DNA of 64,000 nucleotides from Paraburkholderia solisilvae (GTDB taxonomy: Bacteria; Pseudomonadota; Gammaproteobacteria; Burkholderiales; Burkholderiaceae), in assembly GCF_902859875.1 (NCBI RefSeq), contig NZ_CADIKF010000027.1, forward strand, positions 1 through 64,000. Reading direction: 5' to 3'. The translations under genes were made by a program, and so were the position numbers. How positions within the stretch are numbered: position 1 is the stretch's first letter; the number at the start of each line of letters is the position of its first letter. The notes below the pieces were generated by a model that was not told where the DNA came from, searched no databases, and saw nothing but the letters and a program-made list of their open reading frames with translations. This document shows positions 37,986-46,345 of the stretch, one piece after another.

Positions 37986-38396
37986 GTGTCGCAAGTCCGT
38001 GACGACATGGAAGAGCGCCAGGTACGGGTCGGTTGCGGGCGATTACCGGTCTTTAACGCGCTTTTGCCCCGGACGACAGTTCGCCTTCCGATGTTTTATC
38101 GGCTTCCGAGGCCGGCTCATTGCGGCTCCTGAAAACCCTCACCTTCGCCTTTTCGCTTTGACAGCGTCCCATTCTTTGTCGAGACAACCATCTCAATTTT
38201 AAGAGTCGTCTTACGGACTCTTATCCGCAACATTTTTAAGATTCTATTCAACCTGATCACTGCTTCAGCGCTTCATCAAAGCCTCCGACAACGAGGCTGG
38301 AGCGATGGGCCAGTCAGGACTGGCGCACCACCATGCGACACGCATGCAGACCCGCCAATCTCAACCTGCTTCGTTCAATTTTTTGGAGTATCAAAC
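37986..38396. other. fimbrial promoter region
   Basis: 411 bases before the first pilin gene, AT-rich from about 38150. AAGAGTC (38201-38207) and GACTCTT (38216-38222) form an inverted repeat, a candidate regulator site. I see no phase-variation inversion repeat. Confidence 0.55.
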
Positions 38397-38963
38397 ATGA
38401 AACTGCGCTTTTCTACGCTCGTTTTGGTTGCTGGTGGCCTGGTCGGCATCGCGTCGCTCAACGCTCATGCCGCGGACGGCACGATCACCATTCAAGGCTC
38501 GGTGTCGGACACGACGTGTTCGATCAACGGAGCGACATCAGGCACGCCGGCCGATATTTCGGTGACGTTGCCGACGGTTCAGGCGGGCTCGCTCGCGTCG
38601 GCAGGCGCGGTCGCCGGCACGTCGAACGCGGGCGATATCCAGATGGTGCTGAGCGGTTGCTCGGGTGCGGCGACCAAGGCCACGGCCCGTTTCGAGAACG
38701 GCTCGACAGTCGATCAGTCGTCCGGTTATCTGAAGAACATGAGCGGGACGAACGCCGCCCAAAACGTCGAGGTGCGTTTGCTTAATGTGAACATGCAACC
38801 GATCAATATTTTGACCGGCCAGAACAACGATATCGACAGCAACGGCACGGCGATTACCGGTGGCTCGGCAGTGTTGAAGTACTTTGCACAGTATTACGCA
38901 ACCGGTAAGGCGCAAGCGGGCAGCGTATCGACGTCGGTGCAATACACGATGCAATACCAGTAA
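38397..38963 (+). CDS. major fimbrial subunit, type 1 (copy 1)
   Basis: 188 residues; ATG 38397 with GGAG upstream. Signal peptide MKLRFSTLVLVAGGLVG to AHAAD. Mature pilin with conserved Cys pair (TTCSING and LSGCSG), the usual pilin disulfide, and a C-terminal beta strand TSVQYTMQYQ for donor-strand exchange. Copy 2 follows after 52 bases. Confidence 0.93.
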   Translation: MKLRFSTLVLVAGGLVGIASLNAHAADGTITIQGSVSDTTCSINGATSGTPADISVTLPTVQAGSLASAGAVAGTSNAGDIQMVLSGCSGAATKATARFENGSTVDQSSGYLKNMSGTNAAQNVEVRLLNVNMQPINILTGQNNDIDSNGTAITGGSAVLKYFAQYYATGKAQAGSVSTSVQYTMQYQ

Positions 38964-39015
38964 GCCGTGCGTCATGGCGTTTGTAATCCTCTTTTGCTCT
39001 CTTCAGGAAACAGAC

Positions 39016-39582
39016 ATGAAGTCTCTTCTCTCCACGCTTGCGCTGGTTTCCGCTGGTCTGGTGGGCGTGGCGTCAATCAATGCGCATGCGGCCGACGGTA
39101 CGCTTGACGTTCGCGGCGCCATCACGGATACGACGTGCTCGATCAACGGCGCCGAGACCGGCTCGCTGGCGAACATCAGCGCGAATCTGCCGGAGGTTCC
39201 GGCGGGCTCGCTGACAGTCGCCGGCGACGTGGCCGGCACATCGAACATGGGTGATATCCAGATGGTGTTGAGCGGCTGCTCGGGACTGGCAACCAAGGCG
39301 CTCGCCCGCTTTGAAAATGGCCCGACGGTCGATCAGTCGAATGGCTATCTGAAAAACGTGGTCCTCGGCGATGCTGCAAAGAACGTCGAAATCCGTTTGC
39401 TGAACGACCAGCTCCAACCGATCGATATTCGTGACGGCACCAATAACCAGATTGCCGAAAATGGCAAGCCGATCACCAGTGGCTCAGCTATCCTTAATTA
39501 TTTCGCGCAATACATTGCGACAGGTAAGGCCGAAGCCGGTCCGGTGACAAGTTCTGTCGAATATACGATGCAATATCAGTAA
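39016..39582 (+). CDS. major fimbrial subunit, type 1 (copy 2)
   Basis: 188 residues from ATG 39016, AGGAAA upstream. Same length as copy 1 and aligns without gaps; by eye about two thirds of residues are identical, including GDIQMVLSGCSG and TVDQS.GYLKN. A tandem duplication since diverged. Both keep the disulfide cysteines and the donor-strand C-terminus. Confidence 0.93.
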   Translation: MKSLLSTLALVSAGLVGVASINAHAADGTLDVRGAITDTTCSINGAETGSLANISANLPEVPAGSLTVAGDVAGTSNMGDIQMVLSGCSGLATKALARFENGPTVDQSNGYLKNVVLGDAAKNVEIRLLNDQLQPIDIRDGTNNQIAENGKPITSGSAILNYFAQYIATGKAEAGPVTSSVEYTMQYQ

Positions 39583-39583
39583 G

Positions 39584-39630
39584 GGTCTTTAGAAGGCGTT
39601 TGCTAACACAAACGCCTTTTTTAAAAGACC
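39584..39630 (+). terminator. intrinsic terminator/attenuator after the pilin genes
   Basis: AGGCGTTTG (39594-39602), loop CTAACA, CAAACGCCT (39609-39617), then TTTTT. The stem can extend outward through GGTCTTT/AAAGACC. It sits between pilin copy 2 and the chaperone gene in the same operon, so it probably makes pilin transcripts more abundant. Confidence 0.82.
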
Positions 39631-39665
39631 AATTTCGAGATGGAAAACGGGTAAAGGTGGTTGCG

Positions 39666-40412
39666 ATGAAGGTTCTGATTCGAATGGTGACGGCGGCAAG
39701 CCTCGCGTGTGCGCTCTTGGCGGGCAACGTGTACGCGAGCGTGACGATCGGCGGCACGCGTGTCATCTATCCGCTGGATCAGCGCGAAGTGACAGTCAAG
39801 CTGGAAAACGACAGCAAAAATCCTTCGCTCGTTCAGGTGTGGATGGACGACGGCAATGCGGATTCCAAACCGGGCGAAGCCAAAGTGCCGTTTGTGATCA
39901 CCCCGCCGATTTTTCGAATGGATCCGCGCAAATCGCAAATGCTGCGTGTGATTTACAGCGGCGACGCCGCGATGCCGCAGGACCGCGAGTCGGTCTACTG
40001 GCTTAACGTTCTCGATATTCCGCCAAAAGCCGAGCAGAAGGCCGATACGAATTCGCTGCAGTTTGCGTTCCGCACGCGCATCAAGGTTTTCGTGCGGCCG
40101 GCGAAATTGCCCGGAAGTCCGGATGAGGCGCCGCGTCAACTGGATTGGAAACTTGTGCCGGCGCCGCAAGGAAAAGGGCAGGCGTTGTCCGTGTCGAATC
40201 CGACGCCGTATTACGTGTCGTTTAGTGAAATCGACGTCGTAAGTGGTTCGCAAACGTATAAGAATGAAACCGGCGGCATGGTGCCGCCGCGCGGCACCAC
40301 GGTCATTCCGGTGCCGAAAATGGATTCGGTGTCCGGCTCGGCGACGGTTCGCTTTACGGCAATCAACGACTACGGTGGCGCCTTGACAGGCGACGCGCCG
40401 CTGCATCAGTAA
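39666..40412 (+). CDS. fimbrial periplasmic chaperone (PapD/FimC type)
   Basis: 248 residues from ATG 39666 (AAAGGTGG upstream). Signal peptide ends near NVYASV. Two immunoglobulin-like domains; SVTIGGTRVIYPLDQREVTV is the family start, and LQFAFRTRIKVFVRPAKL the family G1-strand region. Delivers pilins to the usher by donor-strand complementation. Confidence 0.93.
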   Translation: MKVLIRMVTAASLACALLAGNVYASVTIGGTRVIYPLDQREVTVKLENDSKNPSLVQVWMDDGNADSKPGEAKVPFVITPPIFRMDPRKSQMLRVIYSGDAAMPQDRESVYWLNVLDIPPKAEQKADTNSLQFAFRTRIKVFVRPAKLPGSPDEAPRQLDWKLVPAPQGKGQALSVSNPTPYYVSFSEIDVVSGSQTYKNETGGMVPPRGTTVIPVPKMDSVSGSATVRFTAINDYGGALTGDAPLHQ

Positions 40413-40575
40413 GCTCGCTCCCCTTCACGGATGCGCAACGCGCGTTGTCCATCCCGTTCGTCTCTTCTGTCGGCTTCTTCAATTGCTTTATAGGCGTGCG
40501 CTGCAACCAAAACGCACGCTATCAGCACGTGTCTTAAAAGGCCATCTCATAAATCGGAATCGTCCTAGGTACTTC

Positions 40576-40619
40576 GCTATCTCGAAAAAATAACATCGGT
40601 TTGAGCTTTTCGAGATAGC
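40576..40619. promoter_or_regulatory. strong stem-loop in the usher leader
   Basis: GCTATCTCGAAAA (40576-40588) and TTTTCGAGATAGC (40607-40619), perfect 13-bp arms, 18-base loop. A weaker stem (GCGTGCG 40494-40500 with CGCACGC 40513-40519) lies further up in the same 233-base gap. Ends 26 bases before the usher ATG. Not followed by a T tract. Confidence 0.6.
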
Positions 40620-40645
40620 AACCACCTGTTCGAAGTTCTCCGATT

Positions 40646-43294
40646 ATGAAAACCTCCAGCCGTCAGCAGTCCCACGCAAACATCCATTTCAATTCCGTTG
40701 TATCCGGTTTGAAGCCGATCACGATGGTCGTGCTATCGGTCTTCGCGGTATTGGGCAGCGCACATGCGGCAACCGCGCCAATGTCCGAAGCAGCGAGCGC
40801 AAATGGCGGAGTCGCGTTCGATACGACTTTCCTGCGCACCGATCCGCAGCAAACCGTCGATGTCGCGCGCTTCGCAAAAGGCAATCTGGTTTCGCCGGGT
40901 GTCTACTCGGTCGACATCCTGGTGAACGACACGCGCGTTGCGCACGACGACGTGCGTTTCATTGCGGCCGGCAACGGCGAAAGCGCGCGTCCCTGTTTCA
41001 GCCGCAAGGCGCTGCAGGGGTTCGGCGTCGACTTTGCGAAGGCTGCAGCCGATACCGGTGCGAAGCACGACGTTGATGCAGCGCCGGCGGCCAATGCGGA
41101 CGAGTGCGTCGATCTGGGAGCCATGGTGCCGGGCGCAACGGTTGAATTCGACTTTCAGGAGCAGAAGATTGTCGTGACCGTGCCGCAGAAATACATGCGC
41201 AATTCCGCGCGCGGCTATGTGCCGCCCGAAATGTGGGAGCAAGGCGTCAACGCGGGGTTCGTCAACTACAACGCGAACGCATACCGTACCGACGGCTCCG
41301 GCGTGCATTCGACGCAGGAGTATCTCGGCCTGAACGCCGGCCTGAACATCGGTGCGTGGCATTTTCGTCATCAATCGTCGGTGACCGCCGCGAGCGGCCA
41401 GCCGACGACGTTCGATAACGTGGCGACCTATGTGCAGCACGACGTCGCGAAGTTGCGCTCGCAAGTGACGCTCGGCGATGCATACACGACGGGCGACGTA
41501 TTCGACAGCGTATCGTTTCGCGGCGCCCAGATCGCGACGGACGATCGCATGCTGCCTGAATCGCTGCGCGGCTATGCGCCCGTTGTGCGCGGCACCGCGG
41601 AAACGAATGCGCGCGTGACGGTGCGCCAGAATGGTCAGGTGATCTACGAAACGACGGTGTCGCCGGGCGCATTCGAAATCAACGATCTCTACGCGACCGG
41701 CTACGGCGGCAACCTGGACGTGACCGTGACCGAAGCGGATGGTCGCACGAAGAGCTTCACTGTGCCGTACGCATCGGTTGCACAATCGCTGCGTCCGGGC
41801 GTAACGCGCTTTGCAGTCACGGCCGGCCAGCTGCGCAACGATTCGTTGCAGACGAAACCAAACTTCGCGCAATTCACGATGCAGCGCGGTTTGACGAACA
41901 TGCTGACCGTATACGGCGGCGCGATCGTATCGAACGGATATCTTGCGGCGAACGGCGGCGCAGCCTTCAATACGAAATACGGCGCGTTCTCCGCGGACGT
42001 GACCGCGTCGCAAACGCAAGTGCCTGGACAGAACGCGATGCATGGCACGAGTCTGAGAATCGGCTACAGCAAGGTTATCGATCCGACGGACACCAGCATT
42101 ACGGTTGCCGCTTATCGTTATTCGACGGCGGGCTACATGAGCTTCTCGGACGCCGCGACGCTGCGTGACGCGGCGCTGCACGGCGGCGATCTGAACTCGG
42201 TGGATCGCGAGCGCGGCCGTGTGCAGGTGACGATCAACCAGAATCTGAAGGAGCACGGTAGCGTGTTCGTCACGGCATCGACTCAGCACTACTGGAACCG
42301 TAGCGGCAGCGATACGTTTTTCCAGGCCGGCTATACGAACAGCTACAAGTACGGCACGTACAGCATTACGGCCGGACGCACGCGCAACTCGGATGGATCG
42401 ATGTCGAATGAAATCATGTTGAGCACGACGATTCCGCTTGGGCATGCACAACATTCGCCGCTGTTGACGACGAATCTGTCGAAGACCGGGGATGCGTCAA
42501 ACCTGCAAGCGAACGTGAGCGGCACAGCGGGTGAGCACAACCAGTTCTCGTACAACGCGTATGGCACATATGGACAAAACGCGGGCGCGGGTAACGGCAA
42601 CGCAGGCGTGAGCGGCGTGTATCGCGCGCCGTATGCGCAGGTGACGGCATCCGCGAGCGCCGGTGCGAACTCGGCGCAAATGTCGGCTGGCGTGAGCGGC
42701 TCGATCGTCGCGCATCCGGGCGGCGTGACGTTCTCGCAGACGGTCGGCGATACGTTCGGGATCGTCGAGGCGAAAGGAGCGGAAGGCGCCAGCGTGAGCA
42801 GCGCGCAGGGCGTGAAAGTGAACCACAACGGTTACGCGGTCGTGCCGTACCTGACGCCGTACGGAATGAATACCGTCGATATCGACACGAAGGGCACGTC
42901 GACCGACGTCGAATTCGAATCGACGTCCGGGCACGCGGTGCCGCGCGCCGGCTCGGTGGTGATGCTGAAGTACAAGACGGTGACGGGCCGCGCGGCGCTG
43001 ATTCAGGCGCCGCGGCTGGGTGGCGACGCGCTGCCGTTTGGTGCGGAAGTGGTGGACCAGAACGGGCGGAATGTCGGTGTAGTCGCGCAGGATAGCCGGA
43101 TTTTCGCGCGCGGCCTGGAGGATAACGGCTCGCTGGTGGTGAAGTGGGGTGATGGTGCGGCGGAGCAGTGCCGAGTGGATTATGTGCTGCCGAAATCGAG
43201 TGGGAAGGCGGACGCGGCTTATTTGTCGGTGCAGGGGCATTGTGTGGGCGCAGCGTCGACGCAGGCGAATGTTCACATGTCCGAGGCGAACTAG
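40646..43294 (+). CDS. fimbrial outer-membrane usher (FimD/PapC type)
   Basis: 882 residues, ATG 40646. A long signal peptide of about 42 residues (MKTSSRQQ to GSAHAATA). N-terminal domain VAFDTTFLRTDPQQTVDVARFAKGN, beta-barrel and plug, and C-terminal domains. Channel through which chaperone-bound subunits are secreted and polymerised. Confidence 0.93.
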   Translation: MKTSSRQQSHANIHFNSVVSGLKPITMVVLSVFAVLGSAHAATAPMSEAASANGGVAFDTTFLRTDPQQTVDVARFAKGNLVSPGVYSVDILVNDTRVAHDDVRFIAAGNGESARPCFSRKALQGFGVDFAKAAADTGAKHDVDAAPAANADECVDLGAMVPGATVEFDFQEQKIVVTVPQKYMRNSARGYVPPEMWEQGVNAGFVNYNANAYRTDGSGVHSTQEYLGLNAGLNIGAWHFRHQSSVTAASGQPTTFDNVATYVQHDVAKLRSQVTLGDAYTTGDVFDSVSFRGAQIATDDRMLPESLRGYAPVVRGTAETNARVTVRQNGQVIYETTVSPGAFEINDLYATGYGGNLDVTVTEADGRTKSFTVPYASVAQSLRPGVTRFAVTAGQLRNDSLQTKPNFAQFTMQRGLTNMLTVYGGAIVSNGYLAANGGAAFNTKYGAFSADVTASQTQVPGQNAMHGTSLRIGYSKVIDPTDTSITVAAYRYSTAGYMSFSDAATLRDAALHGGDLNSVDRERGRVQVTINQNLKEHGSVFVTASTQHYWNRSGSDTFFQAGYTNSYKYGTYSITAGRTRNSDGSMSNEIMLSTTIPLGHAQHSPLLTTNLSKTGDASNLQANVSGTAGEHNQFSYNAYGTYGQNAGAGNGNAGVSGVYRAPYAQVTASASAGANSAQMSAGVSGSIVAHPGGVTFSQTVGDTFGIVEAKGAEGASVSSAQGVKVNHNGYAVVPYLTPYGMNTVDIDTKGTSTDVEFESTSGHAVPRAGSVVMLKYKTVTGRAALIQAPRLGGDALPFGAEVVDQNGRNVGVVAQDSRIFARGLEDNGSLVVKWGDGAAEQCRVDYVLPKSSGKADAAYLSVQGHCVGAASTQANVHMSEAN

Positions 43295-43377
43295 TCTTAA
43301 GCAGCGCGTCATCTCCTCATTTGATGGAACGGGATTGGTCGGAAATGCGGCGAAGTTTTTGCCCGATGGGAATAAAA

Positions 43378-44391
43378 ATGAAAAATTTCTTCAGTTGTCT
43401 GTTTAAGGTATTTTTGATCGTCACATTGGCTGGCGGGCCGTGCGTGTGTGTCGCGAGATATAACAACTGTACGGCGCCACTGCCGCTCACAGTCAACATC
43501 CCGTCGGTCAGCATTCCGGCAAAGCTGGCGGTGGGTCAGGCGGTGCCTGGTGCGCGCGCGGTGTTTTCCATTCCCATAACATGTACGGAAAATCCAAACG
43601 GTGACTGGTTTGTCAGCGTAACCGCGTCGTCTTATACACTGGTGCCGGGATTTTCCGACGTATATACGACGGCTGGAATGGGGGGCGGCATTGGCTTCCG
43701 GCTACGCAATGCCGCTGGCACAGCGCTTACTGCTATCAGCAATACAAAGTCGAACGACACATTCGATTTTGGTCGCGGGCAAACGGGCACAAATATCCTC
43801 GCGGGTAGCTTCGAACTGGTTAAGACGGCTGAGGGCGCCTCGGGATCCTTCTCATTCTCTGCGTTAGTTCATGTACAGGACCAGCAATACGCAAACGGTT
43901 CGGACGCGCCTAGCAGATTGAATTTTGCTTACACGCTGACGCCGACAAAGGTGCCGAGTTGTTCGGTATCGAACACCAACGTCGATGTAACGTTGCCCGC
44001 AGTAACAGCGTCGGCATTCAAGGGTGTGGGTACGACGGCCGGTGCGACTTCTTTCAGTATCGGTCTGGAATGCGAAGACAATGCGAAACCGGCTATCACG
44101 CTAACGGATTCCAACATGCCGGCAAATCAAAGTACGGCGCTTACAACCGTGCCGACGTCCACGGCTAAAGGCGTCGGCGTGCAGATTTTGTACAATGCAC
44201 AGCCGCTTCCGCTCGGTCCCGCCCCATACTCCTATACGGATAGCAACACGCCGGTCACAAACAGAATTTCGCTGGGTCCGCGATCGGGAACCACGGCCCT
44301 TGCACTTCAAGGGCGTTATGTGCAGACGGACGCGACCCTGGTTCCAGGCACCATACGAGCGGTGGCGACGTTCATTTTGAGCTACAACTGA
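43378..44391 (+). CDS. two-domain fimbrial tip adhesin (FimH-like, probable)
   Basis: 337 residues from ATG 43378 (MKNFFSCLFKVF). Signal peptide of hydrophobic type followed by an N-terminal domain without close recognised family and a C-terminal pilin-like domain (PSCSVSNTNVDVTLPAV, GLECEDNAKPAITL, a final strand IRAVATFILSYN). Base composition is lower in GC than neighbouring genes (about 43-53% in sampled lines versus well above 60%). Position after the usher and length match tip adhesins; the N-terminal lectin role is inference. Confidence 0.8.
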   Translation: MKNFFSCLFKVFLIVTLAGGPCVCVARYNNCTAPLPLTVNIPSVSIPAKLAVGQAVPGARAVFSIPITCTENPNGDWFVSVTASSYTLVPGFSDVYTTAGMGGGIGFRLRNAAGTALTAISNTKSNDTFDFGRGQTGTNILAGSFELVKTAEGASGSFSFSALVHVQDQQYANGSDAPSRLNFAYTLTPTKVPSCSVSNTNVDVTLPAVTASAFKGVGTTAGATSFSIGLECEDNAKPAITLTDSNMPANQSTALTTVPTSTAKGVGVQILYNAQPLPLGPAPYSYTDSNTPVTNRISLGPRSGTTALALQGRYVQTDATLVPGTIRAVATFILSYN

Positions 44392-44584
44392 GCGGCCTTC
44401 GCGCCAGATTCAGTCACTCAGCCACTTCATTCGCTGCGGGACAGGCGCGCGAGGCGTCCGACACGTGGGGGCGCAGCGTGTATTATTCCTGTCTGCGTTT
44501 TTTCCAGAGTCGACATCAGCCCGCCCGCGCCGGAGACGGCACCGGGTTGTTGGCGCTCAGATTGTATTTGTCATAATTGCATTC

Positions 44585-46186
44585 ATGTCACTCTCCGAAC
44601 TCCAACGCCGCCGCACGTTCGCGGTCATTTCCCACCCGGACGCGGGCAAAACCACGCTCACCGAAAAGCTGCTGCTATTCTCCGGCGCGATCCAGATCGC
44701 CGGCACGGTGAAAGGCCGCAAGAGCAATCGCTACGCGACCTCCGACTGGATGGAAATCGAAAAGCAGCGCGGCATTTCGGTCGCGAGCTCGGTAATGCAG
44801 TTCGAGTACGGCGACGCGGTGATCAACCTGCTCGACACGCCGGGCCACGAAGACTTCTCGGAAGACACCTACCGCGTACTGACCGCGGTCGATGCCGCAG
44901 TCATGGTGATCGACGGCGCCAACGGCGTCGAAGCGCAAACGCTGAAGCTGCTCGAGGTATGCCGCAGCCGCAAGACCCCAATCGTCACGTTCATCAACAA
45001 GCTCGACCGCGAAGTGCGCGAGCCGCTCGAACTGCTCGATGAAATCGAGCAGCATCTGGGCGTCGCCGCCGTGCCGTTCACATGGCCGATCGGCATGGGC
45101 AAGGACTTTCAGGGCGTGTACGACATCCAGCGCGACCAGGTCCGCGTATTCCGCGCCGGTCAGGACACGCTCGGCGGCGCCGTCGAAACGCTGCAGGCCA
45201 TCAGCCACGAAGAGGGCGAAAGCCGCTTCGGCTACGCGTGGACGAAAGCCAAAGACGAAGTCGATCTGATCACCGGCGCGACACCGACGTTCGATCGCGA
45301 CGAATTCCTCGCCGGCCAGCAATCGCCGGTGCTGTTCGGTTCGGCGATCAACAACTTCGGCGTCAAGGAGATTCTTGACGCGCTGGTCGATCTCGCACCG
45401 CCGCCGTCGATGCGCATGACCGTGCAGCGTCCGGTTGAACCGAACGAGCCGAAATTCACCGGCGTCGTGTTCAAGGTGCAAGCGAACATGGACCTTGCGC
45501 ACCGCGACCGCGTCGCGTTTATCCGCGTCTGTTCCGGGCGTTTCGAACGCGGCATGGCGTTGAAGGTCACGCGGTCGAACAAGATGTTCCGCGCAAACAA
45601 CGTCGTCACGTTCCTGTCGCAACGGCGCGAGACCGTGAGCGAAGCCTATGCGGGCGATATCATCGGTATTCCGAATCACGGCACGCTCAGCCTCGGCGAT
45701 ACGCTTACCGAAGGCGAAGACCTGCAGTTCGTCGGTCTGCCCTTCTTCGCGCCGGAAATCTTCCAGACGGTCGAGGTGGTCGACCCGATGCGTGCGAAGC
45801 AGCTCGGCGAGGCATTGAAGCAACTCGGCGAAGAAGGGGCGATCCAGGTGTTCAAGCCGGTGGTCGGCGGATTGATGGTGCTCGGCGCGGTGGGGCAACT
45901 CCAGTTCGAGGTTGTGTCGCATCGTTTGTCTACCGAATATAAGGTTGACGTCCGCATGATGTCCGCGCGCTACAAAATGTCGCGCTGGGTCACCTGCGAC
46001 GATGCAGGCGAACTGCGCCGCTTTATGGATTCGTACTCCGCCCGTATCGCGTTCGATGCATCGAATGCGCCGACGTATCTCGCGTCGCATATCTCCGAGA
46101 TCGAAGTCGCGCAGAAAGCGTGGCCGAAGATCGTGTTCAACGAATTGCGCGAACGTTCGGGCGCGCCGTTTACCAAGGCGATCTGA
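44585..46186 (+). CDS. prfC: peptide chain release factor 3
   Basis: 533 residues from ATG 44585 (MSLSELQRRRTFAVISHPDAGKTTL). Translational GTPase: P-loop SHPDAGKTTL, switch region KQRGISVASSVMQ, DTPGHEDFSEDTYR and NKLDREVREP. Recycles RF1/RF2 from the ribosome after termination. Housekeeping gene, no obvious partner. Confidence 0.97.
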   Translation: MSLSELQRRRTFAVISHPDAGKTTLTEKLLLFSGAIQIAGTVKGRKSNRYATSDWMEIEKQRGISVASSVMQFEYGDAVINLLDTPGHEDFSEDTYRVLTAVDAAVMVIDGANGVEAQTLKLLEVCRSRKTPIVTFINKLDREVREPLELLDEIEQHLGVAAVPFTWPIGMGKDFQGVYDIQRDQVRVFRAGQDTLGGAVETLQAISHEEGESRFGYAWTKAKDEVDLITGATPTFDRDEFLAGQQSPVLFGSAINNFGVKEILDALVDLAPPPSMRMTVQRPVEPNEPKFTGVVFKVQANMDLAHRDRVAFIRVCSGRFERGMALKVTRSNKMFRANNVVTFLSQRRETVSEAYAGDIIGIPNHGTLSLGDTLTEGEDLQFVGLPFFAPEIFQTVEVVDPMRAKQLGEALKQLGEEGAIQVFKPVVGGLMVLGAVGQLQFEVVSHRLSTEYKVDVRMMSARYKMSRWVTCDDAGELRRFMDSYSARIAFDASNAPTYLASHISEIEVAQKAWPKIVFNELRERSGAPFTKAI

Positions 46187-46345
46187 TCGCCTGTCCGCAG
46201 GCCGCTGCGCGTACTTTCCCGTACGGCCGGCCCGCAAGAAATCGCGGTACGCGACGACTTCGCCTATCCTGTTGAAACACGTGCGGCGCGATGGTGATCT
46301 GCCGCACGTCTCTCAATCGAGGATTCGAGCATTCGAGGAGCGCCC

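Noticed and set aside
37986..38396. A phase-variation inversion switch before the fimbrial genes
   Set aside because: No pair of inverted repeats flanking the promoter and no recombinase gene in the window.
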